Assembly (NCBI RefSeq): GCF_025630775.1
Contig: NZ_JAOSZE010000033.1
Coordinates: forward strand, 1 to 64,000
Reading direction: 5' to 3'
DNA length: 64,000 bases
From: Actinoplanes sp. KI2
GTDB taxonomy: Bacteria > Actinomycetota > Actinomycetes > Mycobacteriales > Micromonosporaceae
Part shown: one piece after another, positions 26,160 to 33,717 of the stretch
Layout of the letters: every line of letters begins with the position of its first letter
Numbering within the stretch: the stretch's first letter is position 1
Notes under the pieces: model-generated
The model's input: the letters and a program-made list of their open reading frames with translations, nothing else
Databases searched by the model: none
What the model was told of the DNA's origin: nothing
Position numbers and translations under genes: made by a program

Positions 26160-27242
26160 TTACGCGCGCGGGAAGGCAATGCCGTCGAAGAGCTTGCGAG
26201 CGGTACGCACGACGCCCGACCGCACGACGCGGGGCGGATCGGTGTCGCCGTCGACGATCACGTCGACCAGCAGGTGGCCGGTGGGGTGCTCGACGTCGAC
26301 CCGGGACCGGTCGGCCGGCCAGCCGCGGGTCAGCTCGTGGCCGACCGCGCCGGGCAGCAGCATGCCGGTGACCACGCTGATCGCGGCCAGCACGCCGATC
26401 GAGGTGTGCGGCTGCACCGGGATGAACGAGCGGGTGCTGACCCGGCCGCCGTCCCGGGGCGGGGCGAGCAGCACGGTCTTCGGCACCGAGGTGCCGTCCG
26501 GGTCGCCCAGGCCCATCAGCTGGCCCGCCTTGCGCCGGAACTCGTCGATCTGGCCGAGCAGCGGCTGGTCGGCGGCGAGGCGCTCGTGCGTCTCGTACCC
26601 GGTCAGGCCGAACGACTCGGCCGTCGCGAGCACCACCGGCATGCCGTTGTCGACGCAGGTCACCTCGATGCCGTCGATCTGGTCGCGGACCTGGCCGGTG
26701 GGCAGCAGGCTGCCGGTGGCCGAGCCCTCGGTGCCGGCGAACGCGAGCACCACCGGGGCCGCGCCGCCGGGCACGCCGGAGATCACGGTGTCGCCGCGGT
26801 ACTCGACCCGGCCGCCGGGCGTGGCGAAGGTGGCGACCGCGACGCTGTCCGAGTTGACCATCCGGATGCGTACGCTCGTCTCGTCCGGGCCGGCCGGGAC
26901 CAGCCCGCGCTCAACCGCGAACGGCCCGACGCCGGCCAGGATGTTGCCGCAGTTCTGCTGGGTGCTGACCGTCGGCTGGTCGACGCCGAGCTGCAGGAAC
27001 AGGTAGTCGATGTCGGCCGTGTCGTGCGCCGCGCGGCTGACCACGGCGACCTTGCTGGTCAGCGAGGTGGAGCCGCCGAGGCCGTCGATCTGCCGCGGGT
27101 CGGGGGTGCCCATCAGGCGCAGCAGCAGGTCGTCGCGCTCGGCCGGGTCGGCCGGCAGATCGCCGGGTTCGAAGTAGAGGCCGCGGGACGTGCCGCCGCG
27201 CAGCATCATGCATCGGACGCCGGTGCTGTCGTAGTCAGTCAC
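26160..27242 (-). CDS. galD: 4-oxalomesaconate tautomerase (PrpF-family isomerase, GalD type)
   Basis: 360 residues from GTG 27242. It has the PrpF/GalD N-terminal motif MLRGGTSRGLYF, catalytic-site segments GLGGSTSLTSKVAVVS and QQNCGNILAGVGPFA (active Cys), and the second-half motif PVQPHTSIGVLAAIS. GalD in Pseudomonas converts the keto form of 4-oxalomesaconate to the enol form used by the hydratase. The start overlaps the end of ligK by 8 nt. The general PrpF family also isomerises aconitates, but the neighbours favour GalD. Confidence 0.9.
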   Translation of the reverse strand: MTDYDSTGVRCMMLRGGTSRGLYFEPGDLPADPAERDDLLLRLMGTPDPRQIDGLGGSTSLTSKVAVVSRAAHDTADIDYLFLQLGVDQPTVSTQQNCGNILAGVGPFAVERGLVPAGPDETSVRIRMVNSDSVAVATFATPGGRVEYRGDTVISGVPGGAAPVVLAFAGTEGSATGSLLPTGQVRDQIDGIEVTCVDNGMPVVLATAESFGLTGYETHERLAADQPLLGQIDEFRRKAGQLMGLGDPDGTSVPKTVLLAPPRDGGRVSTRSFIPVQPHTSIGVLAAISVVTGMLLPGAVGHELTRGWPADRSRVDVEHPTGHLLVDVIVDGDTDPPRVVRSGVVRTARKLFDGIAFPRA

Positions 27243-27936
27243 CTTTTGCGTACTCCGCATAGGAGATGTAATCGATGCCGAGACCGGGCAGCTTGTCGCG
27301 CAGACCGTACCGGTCCAGGCCGAGCTCGCCCTCGGCGAACGCGGCGCGGGTCGCGGCCTCCTTGTCGAGGCGGGCCTTCGCGGCGCCCAGCGCGTGCGGC
27401 ACGTCGAGCCGCGGCACCACGGTGACGCCGTCGTCGTCGGCGACGATCACGTCGCCCGGGTGGATCGTCTGGCCGCCGAGCACGATCGGCACGTTGACGG
27501 CGCCGGCGGTCGCCTTCACCGAGCCCTGCGCGCTGATCGCGCGGGCCCAGACCGGAAAGCGCATTTCCCGAAGATCGGCCACATCCCGTACGCCGCTGGC
27601 CAGCACCGCGCCGCGCACGCCCCGATGCTGCAGCGCGCCGGCGAACAGCTCGCCGAACAGCCCGTCGGTGGAGGGCGAGTTGGTCGCGACGACCAGCACG
27701 TCGCCGGGCCGGCACTGCTCGACCGCGACATGGATCATCAGGTTGTCGCCGGGCCAGCAGAGCACGGTGACCGCGGTGCCGCCGACCCTCGCGCCGGCCC
27801 AGGCGGGGCGGAACTCGGGGCCGAGATAGCCGACCCGGCCGACGGCCTCGTGCACGGTGGCCACGCCGTACCCGCCCAGGGTTTCGGCGTCGTCGATATC
27901 CGCCCGCGGCGGATCGGTTACCACGACCGTCCTCAT
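27235..27936 (-). CDS. ligK: 4-carboxy-4-hydroxy-2-oxoadipate aldolase (RraA-like, LigK/GalC type)
   Basis: 233 residues from ATG 27936, which follows GGGAGG by about 7 nt; the frame stays open to 28026, but that sequence is promoter. RraA-fold class II aldolase with GYGVATVHEAVGRVGYLGPEF, GDNLMIHVAVEQCRPGDVLVVA and VLASGVRDVADLREM, where the Arg-Asp pair binds substrate and metal. It splits 4-carboxy-4-hydroxy-2-oxoadipate into pyruvate and oxaloacetate. First gene of the catabolic operon ligK-galD-dioxygenase-ligJ-gntR-dehydrogenase. Confidence 0.91.
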   Translation of the reverse strand: MRTVVVTDPPRADIDDAETLGGYGVATVHEAVGRVGYLGPEFRPAWAGARVGGTAVTVLCWPGDNLMIHVAVEQCRPGDVLVVATNSPSTDGLFGELFAGALQHRGVRGAVLASGVRDVADLREMRFPVWARAISAQGSVKATAGAVNVPIVLGGQTIHPGDVIVADDDGVTVVPRLDVPHALGAAKARLDKEAATRAAFAEGELGLDRYGLRDKLPGLGIDYISYAEYAKGD

Positions 27937-27976
27937 GCCCAAGCCTCCCGAATCCCGGCGGGTTGTCACCACGTAG

Positions 27977-28008
27977 AGCCTAGGGGTCGCGCGCAGATTG
28001 TCAACAAT
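27977..28008 (-). promoter_or_regulatory. catabolic operon promoter with operator on the -35 box
   Basis: Minus strand: -35 TTGACA (28004-27999), 16-nt spacer, -10 TAGGCT (27982-27977). The -35 sits inside the perfect palindrome ATTGTCAACAAT (27997-28008, plus-strand reading). The predicted leader before the ligK ATG is about 35-40 nt. Confidence 0.72.
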
Positions 28009-28070
28009 CGCGCCGACAAGATTCATGAGTCAGGACGCCGGTTTCTGCTGCACATTGCCGTCTTTCGAGA

Positions 28071-28082
28071 ATTGTTGACAAT
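28071..28082. promoter_or_regulatory. second (upstream) operator of the catabolic operon
   Basis: ATTGTTGACAAT, centred 74 bp from the proximal operator, nearly the same spacing as at the importer promoter. It lies between ligK and the divergent LamG-like gene and could affect both. Confidence 0.7.
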
Positions 28083-28196
28083 CTTGGTCGCTATCGTGGC
28101 GGCGGAGTTATGCCACCTTAGGGTGGTTCATGATGCATTTGGCTGCGAGGCGGGTAGTTGCTTCGGTTTTGACCCGATGATCTGGACAATTACCGC

Positions 28197-29021
28197 ATGT
28201 TTGGTCGTTTCGCCTGGGCGGGAGTGTCGCTTCTCGTCGCCGGGCTCGCCGTCGTCTACCGCCCGCTGACGGCGGACGCCCTGCTGAACCCGCCCCCAAC
28301 AGCTGGCGTGCTGCCCAGCCTCCCCGGCCGGCGCGCTCCCCACCTGCCCCGGAACGTCGGTGTTGCCGCCGCACCGGTCAGCCTGCGCTACACATTCGAC
28401 GGTGGGGTGAACCGACCGATCACCGACCTGGCCGGCGGGCACGAGCTGCTGCCGCTCGGGCAGAACGGCGGCGTGCTCCGACTCGTACCGCAAGGGAAAG
28501 GTCTTGGTTTGGCCGTTGCCTACCCCGACCGCTGCACGCTGCCGCGGCAGAGCGAATGCCCCCGAGCGATTCTCGAAGGCAGCCGCGACGACAGCCTCAA
28601 CCCAGGAACACGACCTTTGCAGTACGGGGCGTCCGTGCTGATGACTCCCGCGGACCTGTCCGACGGCGCGAACGTGGTGCAGAAGGGCTATTCGGTCGGC
28701 GGCGGCAGCCAGTTCAAGCTGCAGGTCGACCACCGGTTGGGCCATCCGAGCTGCGTCATCACGGGCCGCACCGGCGGCATCTACCGAGCCGAGCCGTGGA
28801 TCGACGTGGCGGACGGAACCTGGCACGACCTGACGTGCACGCGAACGGCCGGCGGGCTGACGCTGTCGGTGGACGGGTTCGAGTGCGCGTGGGTGCACGT
28901 GCCGCCCAGCCTGTCGATCGCCAATGTCGAGCCGTTACGCGTGGGCGGCAAGGGCCCGGCCCGAGGCAACGACCAGTACGCCGGCGAAATCGACAACGTC
29001 TTCCTCACCATCGGGAATTAG
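28197..29021 (+). CDS. secreted LamG/concanavalin-A-like domain protein
   Basis: 274 residues with an N-terminal signal peptide (FAWAGVSLLVAGLAVVYRPLTADA). Most of the rest is a LamG/concanavalin A-like jelly-roll: LRYTFDGGVNRPITDLAGGH, FKLQVDHRLGHPSCVI, DGTWHDLTCTRTAGGLTLSVDG and a C-terminal GEIDNVFLTIGN strand. Four cysteines probably form disulfides. No catalytic residues are recognised; it may bind sugar or protein at the cell surface. It is divergent from ligK across a 260-nt promoter region. Confidence 0.8.
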   Translation: MFGRFAWAGVSLLVAGLAVVYRPLTADALLNPPPTAGVLPSLPGRRAPHLPRNVGVAAAPVSLRYTFDGGVNRPITDLAGGHELLPLGQNGGVLRLVPQGKGLGLAVAYPDRCTLPRQSECPRAILEGSRDDSLNPGTRPLQYGASVLMTPADLSDGANVVQKGYSVGGGSQFKLQVDHRLGHPSCVITGRTGGIYRAEPWIDVADGTWHDLTCTRTAGGLTLSVDGFECAWVHVPPSLSIANVEPLRVGGKGPARGNDQYAGEIDNVFLTIGN

Positions 29022-29117
29022 GCGCCACGACCGAGCAAACTGTTCAGGTAGTGCGCGAGCCGCTCCCGCCTGCCGCATCGGGTCGGTGCGGCACCACGCC
29101 GATGCGATCATGAATTG

Positions 29118-29618
29118 GTGACGTTTGACCTCGGCCAGATCACCGACAGCACGGCGTGGACGTCCCCGGACGCCGAGTCCTTCACCCCTCCGTACCTGAC
29201 GACGTATGCGTACGACGGGCCATTCGCGGACGGCCTCCCCGCGTTCGACGTGACCCATGACGAGACATCGCTGATCTACGCCACGAACTGGGGCTTCACC
29301 TGCACCATGCTCGGTGTCGAAGTGCGCCGAGACCCAGACATCGCCGTCCCGATGGGTCACACGCAGCTGTACACCCTGGAGAAGCGTGCCGTGGTAGCTG
29401 CCGGCGGCACGCTGCTGCGGATATGGCCCGCCGCCTATCCGTCGGCCAGGAATCAGTCCTGGCGGCTCATCGTGCCGCAGACCGCCGAGCAGAGGTTCCG
29501 CAACGAGGAGGCCGACCCGGGCATCGAGGCCGCGGTCAACGACGCCGTGAACCTCTCCGTCCAGCTGGACAGCCCGGTGCTGCTGGCGCGCCAGGTCGAC
29601 GAACGCTACTGGCATTGA
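29118..29618 (+). CDS. hypothetical protein
   Basis: 166-167 residues beginning VTFDLGQITDSTAW. No signal peptide or membrane segment and no family recognised. Codon use is typical of coding DNA (strong third-position GC), and no overlapping frame looks better. Starts at TTG 29115 or GTG 29118 are equally possible, and no clear ribosome binding site is visible. Many Trp/Tyr/Asp residues; predicted cytoplasmic. Confidence 0.6.
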   Translation: MTFDLGQITDSTAWTSPDAESFTPPYLTTYAYDGPFADGLPAFDVTHDETSLIYATNWGFTCTMLGVEVRRDPDIAVPMGHTQLYTLEKRAVVAAGGTLLRIWPAAYPSARNQSWRLIVPQTAEQRFRNEEADPGIEAAVNDAVNLSVQLDSPVLLARQVDERYWH

Positions 29619-29810
29619 CCCGCGAAGAAAGGTAGCGAAGCCGCTCAGCAACCTAATGGCACGCGAGCCGGCTTAGTCGACTAGACCGCGCAAGCCCTGG
29701 CAGGACGTATCAGCTCTCGGAGATCACCGATGCCCTGGCGGGCCGTATTTCCTGACCAGGGCTCCGACACGTGGAGCGGCTGACAGGAAGCGGCGCGTTG
29801 CCCGACTCAC

Positions 29811-30175
29811 GGCTGGCTCCGGCTCGCAGTGAGCGGCCGCCGCACCGCGGGGGTCTGGGGGCTCGGCCCCAGGCAGGTATGCGAGGAGTCCCCTGGTCCG
29901 CGCAGTTTGCGGACAGGGGCTCCCGACGGCTCACGGCTGGCTCCGGCTCGCAGTGGGCGGCCGCCGCACCGTGGGGGTCTGGGGGCTCGGCCCCAGGCAG
30001 GTATGCGAGGAGTCCCCTGGTCCGCGCAGTTTGCGGACAGGGGCTCCCGACGGCTCACGGCTGGCTCCGGCTCGCAGTGAGCGGCCGCCGCACCGTGGGG
30101 GTCTGGGGGCTCGGCCCCCAGGCAGACATGCGAGGAGCCCCAGGTCCGCGCAGTTTGCGGACAGGGGCTCCCGGC
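29811..30175. repeat. three tandem 124-bp repeats downstream of tRNA-Gly
   Basis: Units start at 29811, 29935 and 30059; the third is truncated near 30175. Copies differ at only a few positions. Each contains two hairpins: CTGGGG/CCCCAG around GCTCGG, and GTCCGC/GCGGAC around GCAGTTT. Frames through the array are open only because of composition; no start or ribosome binding site supports a gene. The flank 29619-29810 holds one weak hairpin (CCCTGG...CCAGGG) and no gene. The array follows the 3' end of the minus-strand tRNA-Gly, so it would be transcribed if tRNA transcription reads through. Confidence 0.9.
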
Positions 30176-30179
30176 TCCG

Positions 30180-30250
30180 AGCGGGTGACGGGAATCGAAC
30201 CCGCACTGTCAGCTTGGGAAGCTGATGTTCTGCCATTGAACTACACCCGC
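30180..30250 (-). tRNA. tRNA-Gly (anticodon CCC)
   Basis: 71-nt cloverleaf on the minus strand: acceptor GCGGGTG/CACCCGC, D-arm GTTCAATGGCAGAAC, anticodon stem TCAGC/GCTGA with loop TTCCCAA (anticodon CCC), T-arm CGGGTTCGATTCCCG, discriminator T. CCA is not encoded. Confidence 0.95.
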
Positions 30251-30302
30251 GGCGGGCCTCACTGTACCTGATTCGTGCGGCGGGTGGCGGGAGTGGCTCG
30301 CC

Positions 30303-30803
30303 TCAACTCGCGATGGCCAGGGGACGGGATAAGCGGGCACGCCAGGTGCGGGACATGGGGTGGGCCGGCGGGGTGGCGGCCAGGGGGAGGGCGCCGCCGG
30401 GGCCGTGGCGGCGGAGGGTGGCGGTGTCGATCTGGAGCTCGTAGAGGTGCCAGTCGACGGCGGGGGAGGCTCGCCATGCCTCGGAGAGGGTCGCTATGGC
30501 GATGGGGTCGTGGACGCGGACGGCTCGACCGGTCAGGTAGGCCTCGTCGTCGCTCTCCTCCGGTGGGTAGGAGTGGAGCGCGAAGCGGCCGTCGCGGGCC
30601 AGGTCGCCGCGTTTCGGCGAGGCGACGATGAAGCAGTAGAGGCCCTGGTCGGTGATGACCGGGGAGACCGGGTGGACCCGGGGGCCGCCGTCGGGGCGGA
30701 TGGTGGCCAGGTAGGCCATGCCGGGACCGTACTGCTCGAGGAGCGCGCGGATGGCGGCGGCGAGCGATGGGTCAGCGGCGGCGAAATCGGACCAGGAAGC
30801 CAT
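30303..30803 (-). CDS. pyridoxamine 5'-phosphate oxidase-fold (PPOX) protein
   Basis: 166 residues with the split-barrel flavin-binding fold: MAYLATIRPDGGPRVHPVSPVI, GLYCFIVASPKRGDLARDGRFALHSY and YLTGRAVRV. Actinobacterial members use FMN or F420 for redox of small molecules; neither cofactor nor substrate can be assigned from this sequence. It is divergent from dcd. Confidence 0.82.
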   Translation of the reverse strand: MASWSDFAAADPSLAAAIRALLEQYGPGMAYLATIRPDGGPRVHPVSPVITDQGLYCFIVASPKRGDLARDGRFALHSYPPEESDDEAYLTGRAVRVHDPIAIATLSEAWRASPAVDWHLYELQIDTATLRRHGPGGALPLAATPPAHPMSRTWRARLSRPLAIAS

Positions 30804-30878
30804 GCGGTGATTCTATCGAACATTTGTACGACGCGCCCAGGGAAACGCCTCGAAAGTGCAGCTCGGTATGGTGTTGCG

Positions 30879-31457
30879 ATGCTGCTCTCCGACCGCGACC
30901 TCGTCAGCGAGATCAAGTCGGGCGATCTCGCCCTGGAGCCGTTCGACCCTGCGCTCATGCAACCATCCAGCATCGACGTGCGGCTGGACCGGTTCTTCCG
31001 GGTGTTCAACAACCATCTGTACACCCACATCGACCCCGCCGAGCAGCAGGACGACCTGACCGCTCAGGTCGAGGTCGCCGACGGTGAGGCGTTCGTGCTG
31101 CACCCCGGCGAGTTCGTGCTCGCCTCGACGCTCGAGGTGATCACCCTGGGCGACCAGCTGGCGGGACGCCTGGAGGGTAAGAGCAGCCTCGGTCGGCTGG
31201 GGTTGCTGACGCACTCGACGGCCGGCTTCATCGACCCGGGCTTTTCGGGGCACGTGACGCTCGAGCTGTCCAACGTGGCCAACCTGCCGATCAAGCTCTG
31301 GCCGGGCATGAAAATTGGGCAGCTGTGCATCTTCCGGCTCTCCAGCCCGGCCGAGCACCCGTACGGCTCGGCCGTCTACGGCTCGCGCTACCAGGGGCAA
31401 CGTGGCCCGACGCCGTCCCGCTCGGCGCACAACTTCCGGGTCTGGCCGACCGGCTAG
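30879..31457 (+). CDS. dcd: dCTP deaminase (dUMP-forming type)
   Basis: 192 residues beginning MLLSDRDLVSEIKSG, with LMQPSSIDVRLDRFFRVF, LEGKSSLGRLGLLTHSTAGFIDPGFSGHVTLELSN (catalytic Glu) and the C-terminal nucleotide lid YQGQRGPTPSRS. It supplies dUMP for thymidylate synthesis. The actinobacterial enzymes of this length are bifunctional dCTP deaminase/dUTPases, which is likely here too. Confidence 0.95.
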   Translation: MLLSDRDLVSEIKSGDLALEPFDPALMQPSSIDVRLDRFFRVFNNHLYTHIDPAEQQDDLTAQVEVADGEAFVLHPGEFVLASTLEVITLGDQLAGRLEGKSSLGRLGLLTHSTAGFIDPGFSGHVTLELSNVANLPIKLWPGMKIGQLCIFRLSSPAEHPYGSAVYGSRYQGQRGPTPSRSAHNFRVWPTG

Positions 31458-31534
31458 CGCCGCCCGAAAATACTTATCCACAGGCTCGCAGAAGCCGGTG
31501 GCGCACCCGGTAGGCCCGCTGGAACGCTTACCGC

Positions 31535-31876
31535 ATGACGGCGATCCAAGATCCAGCAGCGGCGACCTATTCGGACAAAATCCGTATTGCTTATGACGTG
31601 GTGGCGGGCCGGGGCGCATCACCGGTCACCTGGCCCAGCTCCGCCGGTCGGTGAGTGGCATCGACCTCTCACCCGGGATGGTCGAGTTGGCCCGGCGCAG
31701 CCATCCGCGGCGGCCACGGGCACGACATCGACCTCGCCGTGTACTGGTTTCCGCCCGGCCTCGCGGTCGACCTGTTGACCGGGGCCGGCTTCGAGGAGCG
31801 TGTGCGGCTCGTGCGGGCCGCCGAGGAGGGGGAGAAACAGCCCCGGGCGTACGTCCTGGGGGTGAAACCTGGCTAG
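31535..31876 (+). pseudogene. decayed class I SAM-dependent methyltransferase
   Basis: Three fragments of one methyltransferase in frames 2, 1 and 2. An ATG start at 31535 (MTAIQDPAAATYSDKIRIAYDVVAG) runs to a stop. GRITGHLAQL...VSGIDLSPGMVELARRSHP, the motif I/II region with GIDLSPGMVELAR, sits at about 31612-31708. The C-terminal YWFPPGLAVDLLTGAGFEERVRLVR...PRAYVLGVKPG runs to 31876. The motif I glycine loop and the whole centre (about 80-100 residues) are missing. Deletions plus frameshifts rule out a working enzyme. Confidence 0.75.
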
Positions 31877-32745
31877 GCAGGCTTCCCCATGAGGATGGCG
31901 GCCAGGCGACGCCACTCCTCGCGCGGGAGGTGGTCGGTGGGGTCGAGCGGAAGGACCTGCACGGCTACCTGATCGGCGCCGGCGTCCAGGTGGGCGTCGA
32001 GGCCGGCCCGGATGTCGTCGTCCGAGCCCCAGATCACCGCCTGGTCGAGGAAGCGTTCGCTGCCCTCCCCGGTCAGATCCGAGGAGTCCAGGCCGAAGCG
32101 GCTCAGCGCCTTCGTGTAGTTCGGCAGGGCCAGATAGCTGCGGGCCATCCGGCGGGCCACCTGGTGCGCCTGCTCTCGGTCGGCGCCGAGGTAGACCTTC
32201 TGCTCCGGGATGAGCAGTCGGTCGGGGCCGAGGATCTCGCGGGCCTGCGCCGTGTGTGCGGGCGGCATCAGGTACGGGAGAGCGCCGGCCGTCAGGTCGC
32301 GAGCCGCGGCCAGGGTGTTCGGGCCGAGGGCGGCGATCAGGCGCTCCTGCGGGGGTACGTCGTGCAGCTTGTCGGTGAGGAAGTCCCGCAGCCGGGTGAG
32401 CGGCTTGATGTACAGCTCGCCCATCGCCTCGGCGCTGGGCGCGTGACCGGAGCCGACGCCCAGGTAGAACCGCCCGGGGAATTGCCCCCGGAGCCGGGCG
32501 TGGCTGGCCGCGAGCCGGGCGCCGTCGCTGCGCCAGATGTCGACGATGCTGGTGCCGACCTTCAGCGTCGAGGTGGCCGCGAGCAGTGACTCGGCCAGCG
32601 ACAGATCGTCCGGCGGGCTGCCGCCGATCCAGACCGCGCCGAAGCCGAGCGACTCCAGCTCCTGGGCGGCCGAGGCGGTCGTGCCGGCGTCATCCGGCCA
32701 GTGCTTGCGGGAGATCCAGATTCCGTAGCGCCCGAAGTCGTCCAC
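31873..32745 (-). CDS. LLM-class (probably F420-dependent) oxidoreductase
   Basis: 290 residues, luciferase-like TIM barrel: GRYGIWISRKHW, AAQELESLGFGAVWIGG, ATSTLKVGTSIVDIW, RFYLGVGSGHAP and the C-terminal DQAVIWGSDDDIRAGLDAHLDAGADQVAVQVLP. It resembles the actinobacterial F420-dependent subgroup (TIGR03620-like). Substrate unknown. GTG at 32745 gives the family-length protein; the open frame upstream is not coding. It converges on the methyltransferase remnant with a 4-nt overlap. Confidence 0.87.
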   Translation of the reverse strand: MDDFGRYGIWISRKHWPDDAGTTASAAQELESLGFGAVWIGGSPPDDLSLAESLLAATSTLKVGTSIVDIWRSDGARLAASHARLRGQFPGRFYLGVGSGHAPSAEAMGELYIKPLTRLRDFLTDKLHDVPPQERLIAALGPNTLAAARDLTAGALPYLMPPAHTAQAREILGPDRLLIPEQKVYLGADREQAHQVARRMARSYLALPNYTKALSRFGLDSSDLTGEGSERFLDQAVIWGSDDDIRAGLDAHLDAGADQVAVQVLPLDPTDHLPREEWRRLAAILMGKPA

Positions 32746-32796
32746 AGTTCGGATCGTACGATCGTGGGCGAGCCGCCGCCGAGGAGGAACGTCACC

Positions 32797-33081
32797 ATGT
32801 ACCTGATGATCTCGACTTATCTCGTCCCGCTCGACGACATCGCCAAGGTCCGCGACGAGCATCTGGCCTTTTTGGAGGGTCTGTTCGCGCAGGGCACGCT
32901 GGTCGCGGCCGGTCGGCAGGACCCGCCGGTCGGCGGCATGGTGCTGCTCGACGTGCCCGACGAGGCGGCCGCCCGTGAGGTGCTGACTCGGGACCCGTAC
33001 GTGGTGCACGGTTTCGCCGAGTACGAGGCCCGGGGCTGGGCGCCGACGGTCGGGGCGTTGAAGAGCTACATCAAGTCCTGA
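32797..33081 (+). CDS. YciI-like (dimeric alpha/beta barrel) protein
   Basis: 94 residues, MYLMISTYLVPLDDIAKVRDEHLAFLE, with the conserved DEHLAFLEGLFAQGTLVAAG and DPYVVHGFAEYE blocks of the YCII family. Perfect GAGGAGGA ribosome binding site. Related proteins have weak hydrolase or dehalogenase-like activity, but the role is unknown. It overlaps the convergent phosphoribosyltransferase gene by 16 nt. Confidence 0.85.
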   Translation: MYLMISTYLVPLDDIAKVRDEHLAFLEGLFAQGTLVAAGRQDPPVGGMVLLDVPDEAAAREVLTRDPYVVHGFAEYEARGWAPTVGALKSYIKS

Positions 33082-33605
33082 CCGGTCAACAGCCCGCGGA
33101 TGCCGAGCTCTTTGCTCACCGCGGGCGGGCACTCGTCGACGATCACGGCGGTGCCCACGTACGAATGAGGAAACAGACTGCGGACCGCTCGAGCCTGCGC
33201 GCCCGTGGCCGCCCAGTCGTCCACCACCAGGACGCGGTCGGCCGGACGGACCAGCCCGTCGCGTACACCCAAATGCTGTTGATCTCCTCGGTGATCACTG
33301 AGGACCGTTGCCCAGGTCATCGGCTCCGCGATCGGACGGCGGGCGCCGGCTCGATAGGCCTCGACGAAGCCGGCACCGAGCGCCCGCGCCACCAGCGGGC
33401 CGACCAGGAAGCCGGTCACCTCCGGCGAGACCACCACGGTCGGCTCGGCGTCCCGGAAGAGGTCGCCGAGCGCCTCGCCGAGACCGGCCAGGATCCGCGG
33501 GTCGCGCCACCAGCCGGAGCGGTTGCTGACCAGATAGCCGCTGCCGTCGGCGGGGTCCGTCCACTCGAATCGGGCGCGGAGAAGATCACGAAGATCGTCT
33601 GACAC
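33066..33605 (-). CDS. purine-type phosphoribosyltransferase
   Basis: 179 residues. Type I PRTase fold with the PRPP-binding loop VLVVDDWAATGAQA, upstream VVSPEVTGFLVGPLVARALGAGF, and a flexible-loop Arg-rich stretch. It is closest in layout to adenine/xanthine phosphoribosyltransferases but has Trp in place of the usual acidic/aliphatic residue in the PRPP motif, so the base cannot be assigned. GTG start at 33605. Confidence 0.82.
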   Translation of the reverse strand: MSDDLRDLLRARFEWTDPADGSGYLVSNRSGWWRDPRILAGLGEALGDLFRDAEPTVVVSPEVTGFLVGPLVARALGAGFVEAYRAGARRPIAEPMTWATVLSDHRGDQQHLGVRDGLVRPADRVLVVDDWAATGAQARAVRSLFPHSYVGTAVIVDECPPAVSKELGIRGLLTGQDLM

Positions 33606-33717
33606 GCGGACATCCTGTCACCATGACCGGCCCTTCCGACCGAGCCCGAAGAAACAGGTGGTTAGAACCGAGTCAGACTAGGGGTCAAGTTGATGCAGTG
33701 ACTCGCCCTGATCGGGC

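Noticed and set aside
29811..30175. CRISPR array
   Set aside because: The repeated unit is 124 bp with no non-repeated spacers, only three copies, and no cas genes nearby.
30180..30250. tRNA-Gly as attachment site of an integrated element spanning 19-30 kb
   Set aside because: No integrase, no duplicated tRNA 3' end found in the window; left only as a context hypothesis.
29771..30271. 166-codon plus-strand frame through the tandem repeats and tRNA-Gly
   Set aside because: It crosses the antisense of a functional tRNA and repeats the same peptide three times because of the DNA repeat; no start signal.
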